Below, one piece after another: positions 1 to 8,656 of a DNA stretch of 64,000 nucleotides (positions within the stretch are counted from its first letter, which is position 1; the number at the start of each line of letters is the position of its first letter). The notes below the pieces were generated by a model that was not told the origin of the DNA, ran no database searches, and worked only from the letters and a program-made list of their open reading frames with translations. A program made the translations under genes and the position numbers. This DNA comes from Akkermansiaceae bacterium. Its GTDB lineage: Bacteria; Verrucomicrobiota; Verrucomicrobiia; Verrucomicrobiales; Akkermansiaceae. The stretch spans positions 1 through 64,000 of the forward strand of contig JALOTY010000008.1 in NCBI GenBank assembly GCA_025457665.1. The letters are read 5' to 3'.

Positions 1-125
1 ACCAAAACCCTTTAGCTACCTGACCGCTCCGAGGTCAGAATACCGGGAAATTCCTCACAGTGGAAAACCCCGAGCTTTCGCTTAAAACAGTGCCATTCAT
101 GCCTGACATCTTATTCTGACCCCTT

Positions 126-566
126 TCACCTTTTTTTGAACAGTACTCCGTCGACTGACAATCCCAAGACTGAAGCGCCTCCACTAGGCATACGAAATCG
201 AACAGCTCGAACGTCATGAGTAGTGTATTCAGCCTCAAAGAGGCCTTTTTCTCGATCAACTTCAAACACGCCGTACAATTGATATTCAGGCTGGCTATAA
301 ATAAAGTCTTTCTTGACCTTCAATATGCTAACGTAACCTTTCCTGTCTTTATCCTCAAAATATGATACGACGACCAAGTCTTGAGGTCCGTCCGACTCAC
401 GAAGCTCATAGACACCCTGATAGTCGACCGCCGCTTTCGTTGACCAAACTTCGTGGGGTATGTTTTCCAGCTTTGGCCCGCGAATTCGAACTTCGTCACA
501 ATGAGCAGTAACGCACAGCGCACCGCCAAAAACGGCACTGAGAAACCCTTTTGCTATGTCTTTCAT
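126..566 (-). CDS. Small secreted protein, candidate immunity partner of the adjacent toxin
   Basis: 146 residues, not recognised as a named family. The N-terminus is a basic start followed by a hydrophobic stretch (about residues 7-21), which looks like a Sec signal peptide, so the mature protein of about 120 residues would act in the periplasm. The rest is rich in beta-type residues and charged. The start codon overlaps the stop of the upstream RHS-toxin gene by 4 bases, so the two are translationally coupled. A small exported protein directly behind a toxin tip that probably attacks peptidoglycan is the expected position and location for an immunity protein. That role is inference from position only. 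Base composition is lower in GC than the core genes further on. Confidence 0.6.
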   Translation of the reverse strand: MKDIAKGFLSAVFGGALCVTAHCDEVRIRGPKLENIPHEVWSTKAAVDYQGVYELRESDGPQDLVVVSYFEDKDRKGYVSILKVKKDFIYSQPEYQLYGVFEVDREKGLFEAEYTTHDVRAVRFRMPSGGASVLGLSVDGVLFKKR

Positions 567-1591
567 CTCGTGTCTCCAACCTTGTCTATTTTCGATGTGT
601 CACTGCCTGAATAATCAATTGGATTCTTCGCTTTATCAAGCAAGTGGCATGGATATCTGTACCTTCTTACTTTAACCCTATTGTCAGGTTTGCCAGTCCA
701 CCCATCGCGATTGTATCTACTTGGTTGCACTTGACTGTCTTGATTGCCACCAACAACGATTATTTCTCCATCCCCGATGGTTCCGGCTACGAACCCAACA
801 TGTCCTCCTCCGCCCGAATGATCGAAGACTACGATAGCACCGAAAACGGGTCTATCAATCTCGCACCAACAATTCTCCCAAGCTTTCGCCCATAGAGGGC
901 TCTTGGGGATATCTTTATCGAATCCATTCTGCTTGAACACCCAGTTCATAAAGCAGCCACACCAAGGGGTCACCTCGTCTTTCTTTGCCGATGTTCTATC
1001 GTTCAGATTATTTAGAGAATTTGCATACTTCTCAATGGCTGGGCAACATTTTTTGGGATCTGGATCTTCTTTCACTCCGATTTCCCCTGCTACGGTGTCC
1101 ATCCAGGGTGCATTGTTTTCGTCTGAGCGTTCCTTGATGTCTTTGGTAATCTGCTGAGGAGTGAGCTCGGGTTTTGGCTCGGTAGGTTTGGGATCTTCTC
1201 CGAGAAAATCGTACCAGCCGTTGGATCTATTTCTCAGGAACCCAAACAGGTTCACCCCACCCTCTTCCTCAATCGGATCCCTCGATGGCCATCGCCCTGT
1301 CACAGGATCGAACCACCGATACCCATAGTAATACAGGCCCGTCACTCCGTCCTGGGGTTTGGTGCTGAAGCGGTAGGGGAAAGCGGCGGCGTTGTTGTAC
1401 GAATCCACCGTCAGATTCCCGAAGGGATCATACTCAAAATGCGCCACAGCCGCGCCAGTCTGGTCCACGTAGTCGCTCACATTTCCATTCCCATCGTAGG
1501 CAGGGTAATACTTCACAGCTCCCCCATTGGCAACCATAGAAAGCAATCCGCCCACCCCACCCGCACCCTGCGGAGTCCCGCTCAGATCCAA
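563..1591 (-). CDS. Orphan RHS-repeat C-terminus with peptidoglycan-hydrolase-like (TIGR02594-type) toxin domain; 5'-truncated
   Basis: The first ~130 residues are the end of an RHS protein: WGLDLSGT just before and after the start, then NGNVSDYVDQTG, FEYDPFGNL, and the RHS core GLYYYGYRWFDPVTGRWPSRDP. The variable C-terminal domain (about residues 150-320) has WCGCF (C211/C213), GGGGHVGFV (H264) and VVGGNQ, the pattern of the TIGR02594/CHAP-NlpC-like cysteine hydrolases. No ATG or GTG exists upstream in frame; the frame is closed by a stop at 1664-1666 and only a TTG at 1591 is available, inside the RHS homology. So this is the displaced tip of a polymorphic toxin whose large N-terminal part is missing here. 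The small downstream gene is its likely immunity partner. GC is lower than the rest of the window, fitting acquisition by transfer. Confidence 0.8.
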   Translation of the reverse strand: MDLSGTPQGAGGVGGLLSMVANGGAVKYYPAYDGNGNVSDYVDQTGAAVAHFEYDPFGNLTVDSYNNAAAFPYRFSTKPQDGVTGLYYYGYRWFDPVTGRWPSRDPIEEEGGVNLFGFLRNRSNGWYDFLGEDPKPTEPKPELTPQQITKDIKERSDENNAPWMDTVAGEIGVKEDPDPKKCCPAIEKYANSLNNLNDRTSAKKDEVTPWCGCFMNWVFKQNGFDKDIPKSPLWAKAWENCWCEIDRPVFGAIVVFDHSGGGGHVGFVAGTIGDGEIIVVGGNQDSQVQPSRYNRDGWTGKPDNRVKVRRYRYPCHLLDKAKNPIDYSGSDTSKIDKVGDTR

Positions 1592-1920
1592 GCCCCAGAG
1601 GTCACTCGCAAGGTGAGTGGTCCCACTTGTCCCGGCATATCCCGCATTCCGGATCCTGACGATTCAGGACCCGTTTTCCAGCGGTTTTGATGGGGTTAAG
1701 CCCGGCTGGGTGAGGTTGCTTGATGGACAGGATGGGAAGGATGGGCTGGGATTCCGGAAGTCGGATTTCCCCACAGCCGCATTGGAGCCATTTTGAAGGA
1801 TCCCATTCATCCTTGGCATCGGGCCCATTCTGCTCCGATTCCCTTGGCGATGGAAAGAGGGCCGAGGCAGGACTCCATCGATGCCGCCCACCTTGGAGAT
1901 GGGCGGCTTGTCGGGGCGAA
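1592..1920. other. Gene-free stretch between RHS tip and PEP-CTERM gene, with two hairpins
   Basis: No convincing coding sequence. Near the RHS break lies an inverted repeat TCCTGA-CGAT-TCAGGA (1654-1669). Around 1721-1750 is a GGATGGG-type run related to the intergenic repeats at 2845-2880. A perfect 8-bp hairpin at 1883-1907 follows the PEP-CTERM gene and is listed separately. Long open frames on both strands here have no family features and are read as chance. Confidence 0.6.
1883..1907 (-). terminator. Hairpin 14 bases downstream of the PEP-CTERM gene
   Basis: GCCGCCCA, 9-base loop, TGGGCGGC: a perfect 8-bp GC-rich stem just past the stop of the PEP-CTERM gene. There is no run of T after the stem on the minus strand, so it is a terminator-like structure rather than a textbook intrinsic terminator. 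Confidence 0.45.
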
Positions 1921-2601
1921 TCAACGCCGGCGGCGGAAGATGGAGAGAGCGGCGAGGCTGGCGAGAAGGGCAGCGGAGGGTTCGGGGACGGCGGTGACGG
2001 TGCCATCGACGAGGGTGGGTGCAAGCGCGAGGGAAGTAGCGGCGGAATCGAAGGTGAAGTCGATGAGGCTGATGGATCCCGCCACCCCAGGACTGCCCGG
2101 TGTGCCGGTGTTGTAACTGAAACGAAGGTATCCAAAGCGGTCTTGGGAATCCCGGATTGCCAGGAAGTTGGTACCGGCTTGGGCCCCGTTTGTCGGAGTT
2201 CCGAGGCCGCCCCAATTCAGGAGAGCGCTGGAGGATGGGCCGAAGGCAGCGTCCGCCAAGCTCCCGCCGGCGATGATATTCGTCGCTGTGCCCTGATAAA
2301 AGAGGCTTCCATTGGCAGGAGTCATCGAGATCCCACCGCTCCCTGGAGTGGGCGGGAAAAAGATTCCCGGGCCGGGAAATCCGGGCGTGGGGACAAAGCC
2401 CCCGATGCTTCCGGCCGTGAAGGAATTTCTGATCGTGAAGTCCGAAACTGAATCCGCCCCGGTTCCGGCGAGAACGACGGCGACATCGGTTCCTGTCGCG
2501 TTGTAGGTTTGATTGATGGTGACGGTGACCAGTGCCGCTGGTGCGGATGCCATGGAGGCGAGGAAGGAAAGGGCGGCCAGCGAGCGGAGGGGTGATTTCA
2601 T
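1921..2601 (-). CDS. PEP-CTERM sorting-domain protein
   Basis: 226 residues. A signal peptide (residues 1-23, basic start then LAALSFLASMASAPAA) is followed by a Gly/Ser/Thr/Pro-rich secreted domain of unknown function. The C-terminus (205-226) is a textbook PEP-CTERM signal: VPEPS, a hydrophobic helix, then RRRR. In bacteria with exosortase these proteins are exported, recognised at the PEP motif, cut and placed in the envelope or the exopolysaccharide matrix. No exosortase gene is in this window. The gene stands alone, with repeats upstream (2602-3256) and a hairpin downstream. Cargo function cannot be read from the sequence. Confidence 0.9.
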   Translation of the reverse strand: MKSPLRSLAALSFLASMASAPAALVTVTINQTYNATGTDVAVVLAGTGADSVSDFTIRNSFTAGSIGGFVPTPGFPGPGIFFPPTPGSGGISMTPANGSLFYQGTATNIIAGGSLADAAFGPSSSALLNWGGLGTPTNGAQAGTNFLAIRDSQDRFGYLRFSYNTGTPGSPGVAGSISLIDFTFDSAATSLALAPTLVDGTVTAVPEPSAALLASLAALSIFRRRR

Positions 2602-2891
2602 GGGTATGGGTGGTGGGTGAGGTCAAGCGCGACAATGGCGGATGCCAACGTGGCGGCGACGCGGAAGCTGGGGAAATCGATACACAAGGTCAAGAAATTG
2701 CCATGAACCCGTGGATAGAAAGCTGGACCACGGATGCCACGGATGGGCACGGATCCTGATGAGAATCTGGAAACGATTCCTAAATCAGTTCCTTGCCATT
2801 CTTCATCCGTGAACTCCGTGAAAGGAACAAAACCGCCTGGAGTTTGGACCAGGATGGATAGGATGGATGGGATAGGAGGTAAGCGAAGCCC

Positions 2892-2973
2892 GGCTGTTCC
2901 TCCGGTCTTGTGTCTTGTGTCTCGGAGTCTTGCGTCTCTCCCCTGGCTTTCCTTGCTCCCTGCTACCCGCTAC
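2892..2973 (+). repeat. Dispersed intergenic repeat, copy 1
   Basis: Begins GGCTGTTCCTCCGGTCTTG and ends GCTACCCGCTAC. It contains internal near-repeats of GTCTTGYGTCT. The second copy at 3123-3205 matches over its full length with about ten differences. Confidence 0.85.
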
Positions 2974-3122
2974 CGAAGAAGGAACCACGGAATACTCGGA
3001 AAACACGGAAAGGTTGATGAGGTTTTTCTAACAACGAAATCAGCGAAAGGCGCGAAAAGGAACAGCCGGATTTTGATGGCGGATGTTAGATGGTGGATGG
3101 CAGATGCTCGGCGCGGAGTATT

Positions 3123-3205
3123 GGCTGTTTCTCCGGTCTTGAGTCTTGCGTCTCGGAGTCTTGCGTCTCTCCCTTGGCCGTTCCTTGCTGCCCGCTTCCT
3201 GCTAC
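3123..3205 (+). repeat. Dispersed intergenic repeat, copy 2
   Basis: Begins GGCTGTTTCTCCGGTCTTG and ends GCTTCCTGCTAC. Direct-orientation partner of 2892-2973, 231 bases apart start to start. The shared core is GTCTCGGAGTCTTGCGTCTC. Confidence 0.85.
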
Positions 3206-3256
3206 TCAGGCGAAGGACACGGATGGGCCCGGATGAGGAAGTGATGTTAGCGAGGG

Positions 3257-3766
3257 TCACAGGCCTTGGCAGCCATCGATCGCTACATGAGGGCAGAGGG
3301 GAGGATCTTCGCGACAGGTGGCGAGATAGGTGGACCAGGCGGCGAGTTTGGGGAGATCGCGAGATTCGCCGCGGGATTCGATCCGGGCTCTGCGGATTTC
3401 CGGCGGGCAATGAACCCAATGGATCACCGGCTCCTCCGCCAGTCGTCGCTGAAGGGCTTGCGGCCAATCGATGCATCCCATCTCCCGGGTGAAAGGCCCG
3501 GCAATCACCACGGGAAGATAAGTCAAATGGGCCGCGGCGAGATCGAAGAGTGTTTCGTAAACCGCATCACGGAAAGCCGACTTGTATTCTGGCGAGTCGC
3601 GGTCATCGGGATCCTTTCCGGCCATGGCGAGGCCGGCCCGCACCAGTCGTTCGCCTACCTGATCGCTATCGAGAAACAAAGCCCCGAGGCGACGGGCGAG
3701 CTTGCGACCATAAGTGGATTTTCCCGAGGCGGGCGGTCCACAAACGACATGCAGGCGGCCGTCCAC
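3257..3766 (-). CDS. P-loop kinase-like protein (AAA_33/zeta-type) at the end of the cys operon
   Basis: 169 residues from a GTG at 3766, 7 bases after the cysH stop; the open frame runs further upstream but only as a shadow of cysH. It opens with a beta strand, RLHVVCGPPASGKSTYGRKLA, giving a Walker A loop GPPASGKST near residues 9-17. It continues with DSDQ (about 34), a helical middle, and a lid-like region with RRARIESRGE near residue 135. This is the layout of small nucleoside/ATP-dependent kinases of the AAA_33/zeta group. The substrate is unknown. It is not a recognisable CysC (APS kinase), although its operon makes PAPS-type reductase. Its job may be linked to sulfur activation, but that is only inferred from position. 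Confidence 0.7.
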   Translation of the reverse strand: MDGRLHVVCGPPASGKSTYGRKLARRLGALFLDSDQVGERLVRAGLAMAGKDPDDRDSPEYKSAFRDAVYETLFDLAAAHLTYLPVVIAGPFTREMGCIDWPQALQRRLAEEPVIHWVHCPPEIRRARIESRGESRDLPKLAAWSTYLATCREDPPLCPHVAIDGCQGL

Positions 3767-3773
3767 CCTGGTT

Positions 3774-4493
3774 TCAGATTTGGAAATCGGAGACACCGGA
3801 CTCGAGGTGGAGTCCGCACTCGTATTTCTGGCCATTGAAGCGGGTGGACTCGGCATCGATGCCATCGGCCGCCGGAACGGTGGAATGCCAATCGCCCATG
3901 GTGACATATCCCTGAGCTTCGAGCGGATGGGCGGGAAGCTTCTGCTCGTGCATGTAGGCGGCGACTTGGGCATCGGCCCAATCGAGAATCGGATAGACCT
4001 TGGTCATCCGGTTCTGGCGTTCCGCCAGCGGACGGCTGGCGCGGGTGCTGGAATGGCTGCGGCGGAGGCCGCTGATCCATGCCGTGGCACCAAGCTCACG
4101 CAGGGCACGGTCCATGGGTTCGACCTTGGTGATGAGGCCGTATCGATCCAGCCCTTCCTTGCCCTGTTCCCAGAGTTTTCCGAGCACCGCCTCCATGCGG
4201 GCGGCGGAGTACTGCGGATGATAGATCCGCAAGTCCGTGCCGAAGCGCGAAACCAGGTCCTCGGCATACTGATAGGTTTCCGGGAAATGATATCCGGTAT
4301 CGATGAAAACCACCGGAATTTCCGGAGCATGGCGTGCGATGAGGTCGAGCATCACCGCCGATTGCAGGCCGAAGCTGGTGGACGCGACGAGGCCATCGCC
4401 GAAATGCGCATGGAGCGCCTTGAGACGGTCTCCCGCCTTCAGGGGCAGCAGCTCGGCATGCAGGGCCGCGGCATCGGGAAGAGTGGCGGTCAT
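3774..4493 (-). CDS. cysH: Phosphoadenylyl-sulfate reductase (thioredoxin-type)
   Basis: 239 residues, normal for the family. Reduces PAPS to sulfite with thioredoxin in assimilatory sulfate reduction in the cytoplasm. Seen: the PP-loop region [16 protein letters not shown] (about 39-54), [13 protein letters not shown] (61-73), and the C-terminal ECGLH with the catalytic cysteine. The CC...CxxC cysteines that bind the [4Fe-4S] cluster of APS-type reductases are absent (KVEPMDRAL in their place), so PAPS is the likely substrate. The start ATG overlaps the cysI stop (ATGA at 4490-4493). Third gene of the cysJ-cysI-cysH operon. Confidence 0.93.
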   Translation of the reverse strand: MTATLPDAAALHAELLPLKAGDRLKALHAHFGDGLVASTSFGLQSAVMLDLIARHAPEIPVVFIDTGYHFPETYQYAEDLVSRFGTDLRIYHPQYSAARMEAVLGKLWEQGKEGLDRYGLITKVEPMDRALRELGATAWISGLRRSHSSTRASRPLAERQNRMTKVYPILDWADAQVAAYMHEQKLPAHPLEAQGYVTMGDWHSTVPAADGIDAESTRFNGQKYECGLHLESGVSDFQI

Positions 4494-6211
4494 TTCGCGG
4501 GGTAGGCTTCGGGCTTGATATTGGCGTGGAAATCATCGCCCTGGACCGTGGCGGTGACATAACCGCGACGGATCACGAAGTCGCCGAACTTCTCCCCTTC
4601 CTCGCGTTCCTTGGCATAGGCTTCGAGAATGGGGGAAAGCGTGGGCAGGATGTCACTGGCATCGAGGTCCTGACGGTAGAGTTTGTTCAATCGTTGACCG
4701 GCATGACCGCCACCGAGGTAGAGATTGTAGCGATCCGGGCCGCGACCGACGAAACCGATTTCCGCGAGGAAAGGACGGCCGCAGCCATTCGGGCAGCCGG
4801 TCATGCGGATGGTGATGGAATCATGGCGGAGGCCGAATTTCTCCAACTCATCTTCGAGCACCGTGATGACATCCGGCAGGTAGCGTTCGGCCTCGGCGAG
4901 TGCGAGCGCGCAGGTGGGCAGGGCGACGCAGGCGATGGAAGCAAGGCGCAGGGCACTGCGTTCGTGACTACGGGCCATGCCGTACTTCACGAGCAGCTCC
5001 TCGATTTCCGCGCGGCGTTCATCGGTGATGTTTGCGATCATCAGGTTCTGATTCGCGGTGAGGCGGAAATCCCCCTGATGGACCTTGGCGATTTCCCGCA
5101 GGCCGGTGCGCATGGGGTAGCCGGGCGTGTCCACCACGCGACCCCCCTGCACGAAGAGCGTGTAGTGATGCACCCCGCGTTCATCAGTGGTCCAGCCGAA
5201 GCGGTCGCCATTGTCGGTGAAAACGAAGTCACGCACCGGGCCGAGATCGTAGCCGAGGTAGCGGTTCAGCTCGGCCGCAAACCAGGCGACCCCGCGGTCC
5301 TGAATCGTGTATTTCAGGCGGGCATGCTTGCGATCGGTGCGATCACCGAAATCCCGCTGCACCATCACCACCTTTTCGGCGACATCGACCACTTGCTCGG
5401 GAGTGCAGAAACCGATGACATCCGCGATGCGCGGGAAAGTGGCTTCGACCCCGTGAGTCATGCCGAGGCCACCGCCGACGGCGACATTGTATCCGGCCAG
5501 TTTTCCATCTTCGACGATGGCGATGAAGGAAAGGTCATTGGCATAGATATCGACATCATTCGATGGCGGCACGGCGATGGTGATCTTGAATTTCCGCGGC
5601 AGATAGGTGCGACCGTAGATCGGCTCGACCTCTTCCTCGGAGCTTTCGACCTTCTCGCCATCGAGCCAGATTTCATGATAGGCGCGAGTCTGCGGCGTCA
5701 GGTGATCGGAGATCTGCTGGGCGGCGCGCAGGGCTTCGGCATGGATGGAGCTGAGGTGCGGATTCGGATTGCACATCACATTCCGGTTCACATCACCGCA
5801 GGCGGCGATGGAGTCCATGGCGGCATCATTGATCTCGCGGATGGTGCGTTTGAGATTGCTCTTGATGATCCCGTGAAGCTGGAAGGCCTGGCGGGTGGTG
5901 AGCTTGATGGTGCCATTGGCAAACTCATCGGCCATGCGGTCCGTTTCGATCCACTGCTGCGGCGTTGCGACGCCACCGGGCAGGCGGATGCGGATCATGA
6001 AGGAATAAGCCTTGTCGAGCTTGTGCTTGCGGCGGTCCGGGCGGAGATCGCGATCGTCTTGCTGATAGCTGCCGTGGAACTTGATCAACTGCTGGTCATC
6101 CTCGGAAAGGGAGCCGGTGGAAAGGTCGGCAAGACCTTCGGCGATGGTGCCGCGGAGGTAGTTGGAACGGATCTTGATGCCTTCGTTGGCGGAAAGGGGC
6201 TTGTCGCTCAT
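4490..6211 (-). CDS. cysI: Sulfite reductase hemoprotein (beta) subunit
   Basis: 573 residues from ATG 6211 ([13 protein letters not shown]), matching the usual ~570. A TTG at 6259 overlapping the cysJ stop is the alternative. Catalyses six-electron reduction of sulfite to sulfide using siroheme and a [4Fe-4S] cluster. Cluster ligands are visible as CVALPTC (C-x5-C) and, further on, GCPNGC (C-x3-C). The N-terminal ferredoxin-like half carries [11 protein letters not shown], and RLTTRQAF-type sequence appears as [13 protein letters not shown]. Works with the CysJ flavoprotein encoded just upstream. Confidence 0.96.
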   Translation of the reverse strand: MSDKPLSANEGIKIRSNYLRGTIAEGLADLSTGSLSEDDQQLIKFHGSYQQDDRDLRPDRRKHKLDKAYSFMIRIRLPGGVATPQQWIETDRMADEFANGTIKLTTRQAFQLHGIIKSNLKRTIREINDAAMDSIAACGDVNRNVMCNPNPHLSSIHAEALRAAQQISDHLTPQTRAYHEIWLDGEKVESSEEEVEPIYGRTYLPRKFKITIAVPPSNDVDIYANDLSFIAIVEDGKLAGYNVAVGGGLGMTHGVEATFPRIADVIGFCTPEQVVDVAEKVVMVQRDFGDRTDRKHARLKYTIQDRGVAWFAAELNRYLGYDLGPVRDFVFTDNGDRFGWTTDERGVHHYTLFVQGGRVVDTPGYPMRTGLREIAKVHQGDFRLTANQNLMIANITDERRAEIEELLVKYGMARSHERSALRLASIACVALPTCALALAEAERYLPDVITVLEDELEKFGLRHDSITIRMTGCPNGCGRPFLAEIGFVGRGPDRYNLYLGGGHAGQRLNKLYRQDLDASDILPTLSPILEAYAKEREEGEKFGDFVIRRGYVTATVQGDDFHANIKPEAYPAK

Positions 6212-6255
6212 CGGTTCGAGTGCGTGGGAGTTGGAAATCGGAGGGAATCGGGAAT

Positions 6256-8019
6256 TCAATAGACGTCGCGCTGGTAGCGTTTGTCCTTTTTCATGGCCTC
6301 CAGGTAGGCCTCGGCCTCCTCGCGGGACTTGCCGCCGATGCTGGAAACGACCCCGAGCAGGGCTTCATGGACATCGTGGGCCATGCGCGAGGCATCCCCG
6401 CAGACATAGAAATGGGCGCCCTTTTCCAACCAGTCATAAAGCTCGCAGCCCTTTTCGCGGATGCGGTCCTGGACGTAGATTTTTTCCGGTTGGTCGCGGG
6501 AGAAGGCGACATCGAGCTTGTGCAGCGAGCCATTCTTGAGGTGCTCCTGCCATTCGAGCTGATAGAGGAAATCGTAGAGGTAATGCTGATCGCCGAAGAA
6601 CAGCCACGATGGGCCGCTGGCACCGGTGACGGCGCGGTGTTCGACGAAGGCGCGGAAGGGGGCGATGCCGGTGCCGGGGCCGACCATGATGATGGGCGTG
6701 TCACCGGAGGCGGGCAGGCGGAAATTCTTGTTAGGCTGGGTGAAGACCGGCACCGAGCCGCCCTTGGCGACGAGGTCGGCAAGATAGGTGGAAGCCACGC
6801 CCTTGCGATCGCGCCCGTGGGCCTGATAGCGGACGGAGGCCACGGTGAGGTGGACTTCATCCGGATGTTCGAGCGGGCTGGAGGAAATCGAATACAAGCG
6901 CGGCGGCAGCTTGCGGAAAAGACCGACCAGTTGCTCGGTGGCGAGCCCGTCCGGCGCGAAGTCCGCCACGGCATCGGCAATCCAGCGGCCCCAGAGATAG
7001 CTTTTCAGCTCATCCTTCGCATCTTCCGCCAGTAGGGCATCGAGGCGGGACGAGGGAGCCACTTCGGCGAGTTTCTTCAAAACGGCACGGGAGACCGTGG
7101 TGATTTCGAAATCCTCCCGCAGGGCATCGGCAAGCAGCTTGCGATCGCCTTCCTTGAGGGTGACTTCCTCGGTGCCACTCAATTTCGCGGCGGCGAGGAT
7201 GCCTTCGACCATGTCCGGGGCATTGACCGCCTGCACGGCGAGGGCATCGCCGGGTTCATAGGTCAGGCCGGAACCTTCGAGCGAAAGTTCGTAGTGCCAG
7301 GTTTCCTTGGCGCTGCCGCGGCCATTGAGGAGGACGCGATCGAGCATCTCGGCCGGGAACGGGTTCTTTTTGCCGTAGGCTTCCGTCGCTGCGACCGCGG
7401 CCACCGGAGCGGCGCTCACCGTGACGGTGCCCTTGGGCGCGAGGGCGACGAGGGCGGCATCGAGCCAGGTGGTGAAGGCTTCCTCGTAATCCACATCGCA
7501 ATCGGCGCGGTCGGCAACCCGCTGGGCGCCGAGGGCTTCGAGGCGGGAATCGACATCCTTGCCGGTCTTGCAGAACTGTTCGTAGGACGTATCGCCCAGC
7601 GCGCAGACGGAGAAGGAAAGGCTCTTGAGATCGACGCTTTCGGTCATGAGCGCCTTGTGGAAGGCCACGGCGGTTTCGGGAGGTTCGCCATCGCCCCAGG
7701 TGCTGACGATCACCAGCAATCGGCCGGCCTTGGCGAGATCCGCGGGGCTGGTTTCCGCCATGTTTCGGACGACGGGCTTGAAGCCTTTGCCCTTGGCGAT
7801 TTTCGCGGCGCGGGAGGCGAGTTCTTCCGAGTTTCCGGACTCCGTGCCGAAAAGGACCGTCAGCGGCACGGCGGCGGCAGGGGCGGCGACGGGAGCCGCT
7901 GCGACCCGCGAACTCAGCCAACCGCCGAGCCATGCCTGCTGGTCCGAAGAAAATCCACCCAACAGGGCATCAAGACGGGCCCGTTCATCGGGCGAAAATG
8001 GCGCGTTCGAGGGAAGCAT
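6256..8019 (-). CDS. cysJ: Sulfite reductase [NADPH] flavoprotein (alpha) subunit
   Basis: 587 residues. Transfers electrons from NADPH via FAD and FMN to CysI. Domains in order: a short N-terminal segment ending [10 protein letters not shown]; a flavodoxin domain with FGTESGNSE (57-65); a connecting/FAD domain with RLYSISSSP; a NADP domain with [14 protein letters not shown]; and the family C-terminus KRYQRDVY. First gene of the operon. The 87-base upstream gap contains an AT-rich patch (8029-8050) that probably holds the promoter, but no riboswitch was recognised. Confidence 0.96.
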   Translation of the reverse strand: MLPSNAPFSPDERARLDALLGGFSSDQQAWLGGWLSSRVAAAPVAAPAAAVPLTVLFGTESGNSEELASRAAKIAKGKGFKPVVRNMAETSPADLAKAGRLLVIVSTWGDGEPPETAVAFHKALMTESVDLKSLSFSVCALGDTSYEQFCKTGKDVDSRLEALGAQRVADRADCDVDYEEAFTTWLDAALVALAPKGTVTVSAAPVAAVAATEAYGKKNPFPAEMLDRVLLNGRGSAKETWHYELSLEGSGLTYEPGDALAVQAVNAPDMVEGILAAAKLSGTEEVTLKEGDRKLLADALREDFEITTVSRAVLKKLAEVAPSSRLDALLAEDAKDELKSYLWGRWIADAVADFAPDGLATEQLVGLFRKLPPRLYSISSSPLEHPDEVHLTVASVRYQAHGRDRKGVASTYLADLVAKGGSVPVFTQPNKNFRLPASGDTPIIMVGPGTGIAPFRAFVEHRAVTGASGPSWLFFGDQHYLYDFLYQLEWQEHLKNGSLHKLDVAFSRDQPEKIYVQDRIREKGCELYDWLEKGAHFYVCGDASRMAHDVHEALLGVVSSIGGKSREEAEAYLEAMKKDKRYQRDVY

Positions 8020-8106
8020 ACCTTAGTTATTTGATCCAGTTTGTAAAGTTTCCGCCGCCAATGTGCCTGAGGCGGGGAATCAGGCAAGTGAAAAGGTGCC
8101 GGAATC

Positions 8107-8412
8107 TCAGAGCCCAAGCCATGCCCGAGCCTTCTTTTCAACTTGCTCCATGACTGCCGATTCCAGCACTCCCAACTTGCGAAGGAAATGGCTCCGATCC
8201 GTGGTTCCGATTCCCTGAGTGTCGAATGCGCCGGGTTTCATTCCCCTCGCCGAGTGAGGCACTTCGTAATCCGTCCCTCTCATGCTCGTTGTCCGGATGA
8301 CATAGGTCACCAAGGCACGGTCCTGATCTCCCGGCTCAACACTCAAGATGAGCACGGGGCGGACCTTCCCGACATAGCCGAGGTCCGCCAACCAAATCTC
8401 ACCCCGCGTCAT
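8107..8412 (-). CDS. MazF/PemK-type toxin (mRNA interferase family)
   Basis: 101 residues from ATG 8412 (MTRGEIWLADLG). The fold signature is plain: RGEIWLADLG for the first strand, KVRPVLILS next, then the TYVIRTT strand. MazF/PemK proteins are sequence-specific endoribonucleases that stop translation. The start lies inside the antitoxin gene (14-base overlap, different frame), a common toxin/antitoxin arrangement. The open frame extends upstream to 8460, but that part is antitoxin sequence in another frame. Confidence 0.85.
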   Translation of the reverse strand: MTRGEIWLADLGYVGKVRPVLILSVEPGDQDRALVTYVIRTTSMRGTDYEVPHSARGMKPGAFDTQGIGTTDRSHFLRKLGVLESAVMEQVEKKARAWLGL

Positions 8413-8578
8413 CCTCGATGAGTTGGTTTTCTCCGCCGTCTTCCTCATCGTAAATGCCACTGAGAACAGCCGAGGCCTCGACTACCAAGCGGTGCTCGCC
8501 AAACCATTCCGCGAGTTTCCGCTGTTCGGCCTCAGGCAATTGCTCAATCGCCTTTTCTATTTCCACAGCCGTAATCAT
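8399..8578 (-). CDS. Antitoxin of the MazF-type pair
   Basis: 59 residues starting MITAVEIEKAIEQLP. An N-terminal amphipathic helix (EIEKAIEQLPEAEQRKLAEWF) of the sort found in short antitoxins is followed by an acidic tail (IYDEEDGGE...EDD) suited to masking a basic RNase. It directly precedes and overlaps the toxin gene. No AbrB-like DNA-binding domain can be seen, so it may not autoregulate by the usual MazE route. Confidence 0.75.
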   Translation of the reverse strand: MITAVEIEKAIEQLPEAEQRKLAEWFGEHRLVVEASAVLSGIYDEEDGGENQLIEDDAG

Positions 8579-8656
8579 GGTGGGAGCCTAGCTCGTTCTT
8601 CGCGATTTGTCGATCTCTGCGATCTCCCTCCTCGACCGGCAAGCCCATGATCTGGA

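Larger units (their letters stand above)
2602..3256. repeat. Repeat-filled intergenic region
   Basis: About 650 bases without a credible gene. It is a mosaic of low-complexity, phrase-like repeats: CCACGGATGCCACGGATGGG (2728-2747) with a related block GACACGGATGGGCCCGGATG (3216-3235); a GGATGGATAGGATGGATGGG block (about 2852-2871); AACCACGGAATACTCGG and AAACACGGAAAGG (2983-3013); and a duplicated ~82-base unit listed separately. Such degenerate ACGGAT/GGATGG repeats occur between genes in Verrucomicrobiota genomes. Long open frames spanning it have no protein features. Confidence 0.75.

Noticed and set aside
35..265. 76-codon minus-strand frame at the window start
   Set aside because: It overlaps the better-supported secreted protein gene (126-566) in another frame and shows no domain.
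1664..2635. Several long frames (323, 243, 177 codons) around the PEP-CTERM gene
   Set aside because: Composition is repeat-like (runs of R, P, S, H) and they conflict with the PEP-CTERM gene that has a signal peptide and sorting motif.
2734..3492. 252-codon plus-strand frame in the repeat region
   Set aside because: Encoded by the dispersed repeats; the duplicated unit appears twice in the translation, as expected for non-coding repeats.
4526..6262. 578-codon open frame on the plus strand across cysI
   Set aside because: It is the exact complement-frame shadow of a clear cysI; its translation has no family features. Long antisense frames are common at this GC content.
8020..8106. Possible SAM or other riboswitch upstream of cysJ
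   Set aside because: The 87-base gap has an AT-rich patch but no recognisable conserved stems; too short for a known SAM riboswitch class plus expression platform.
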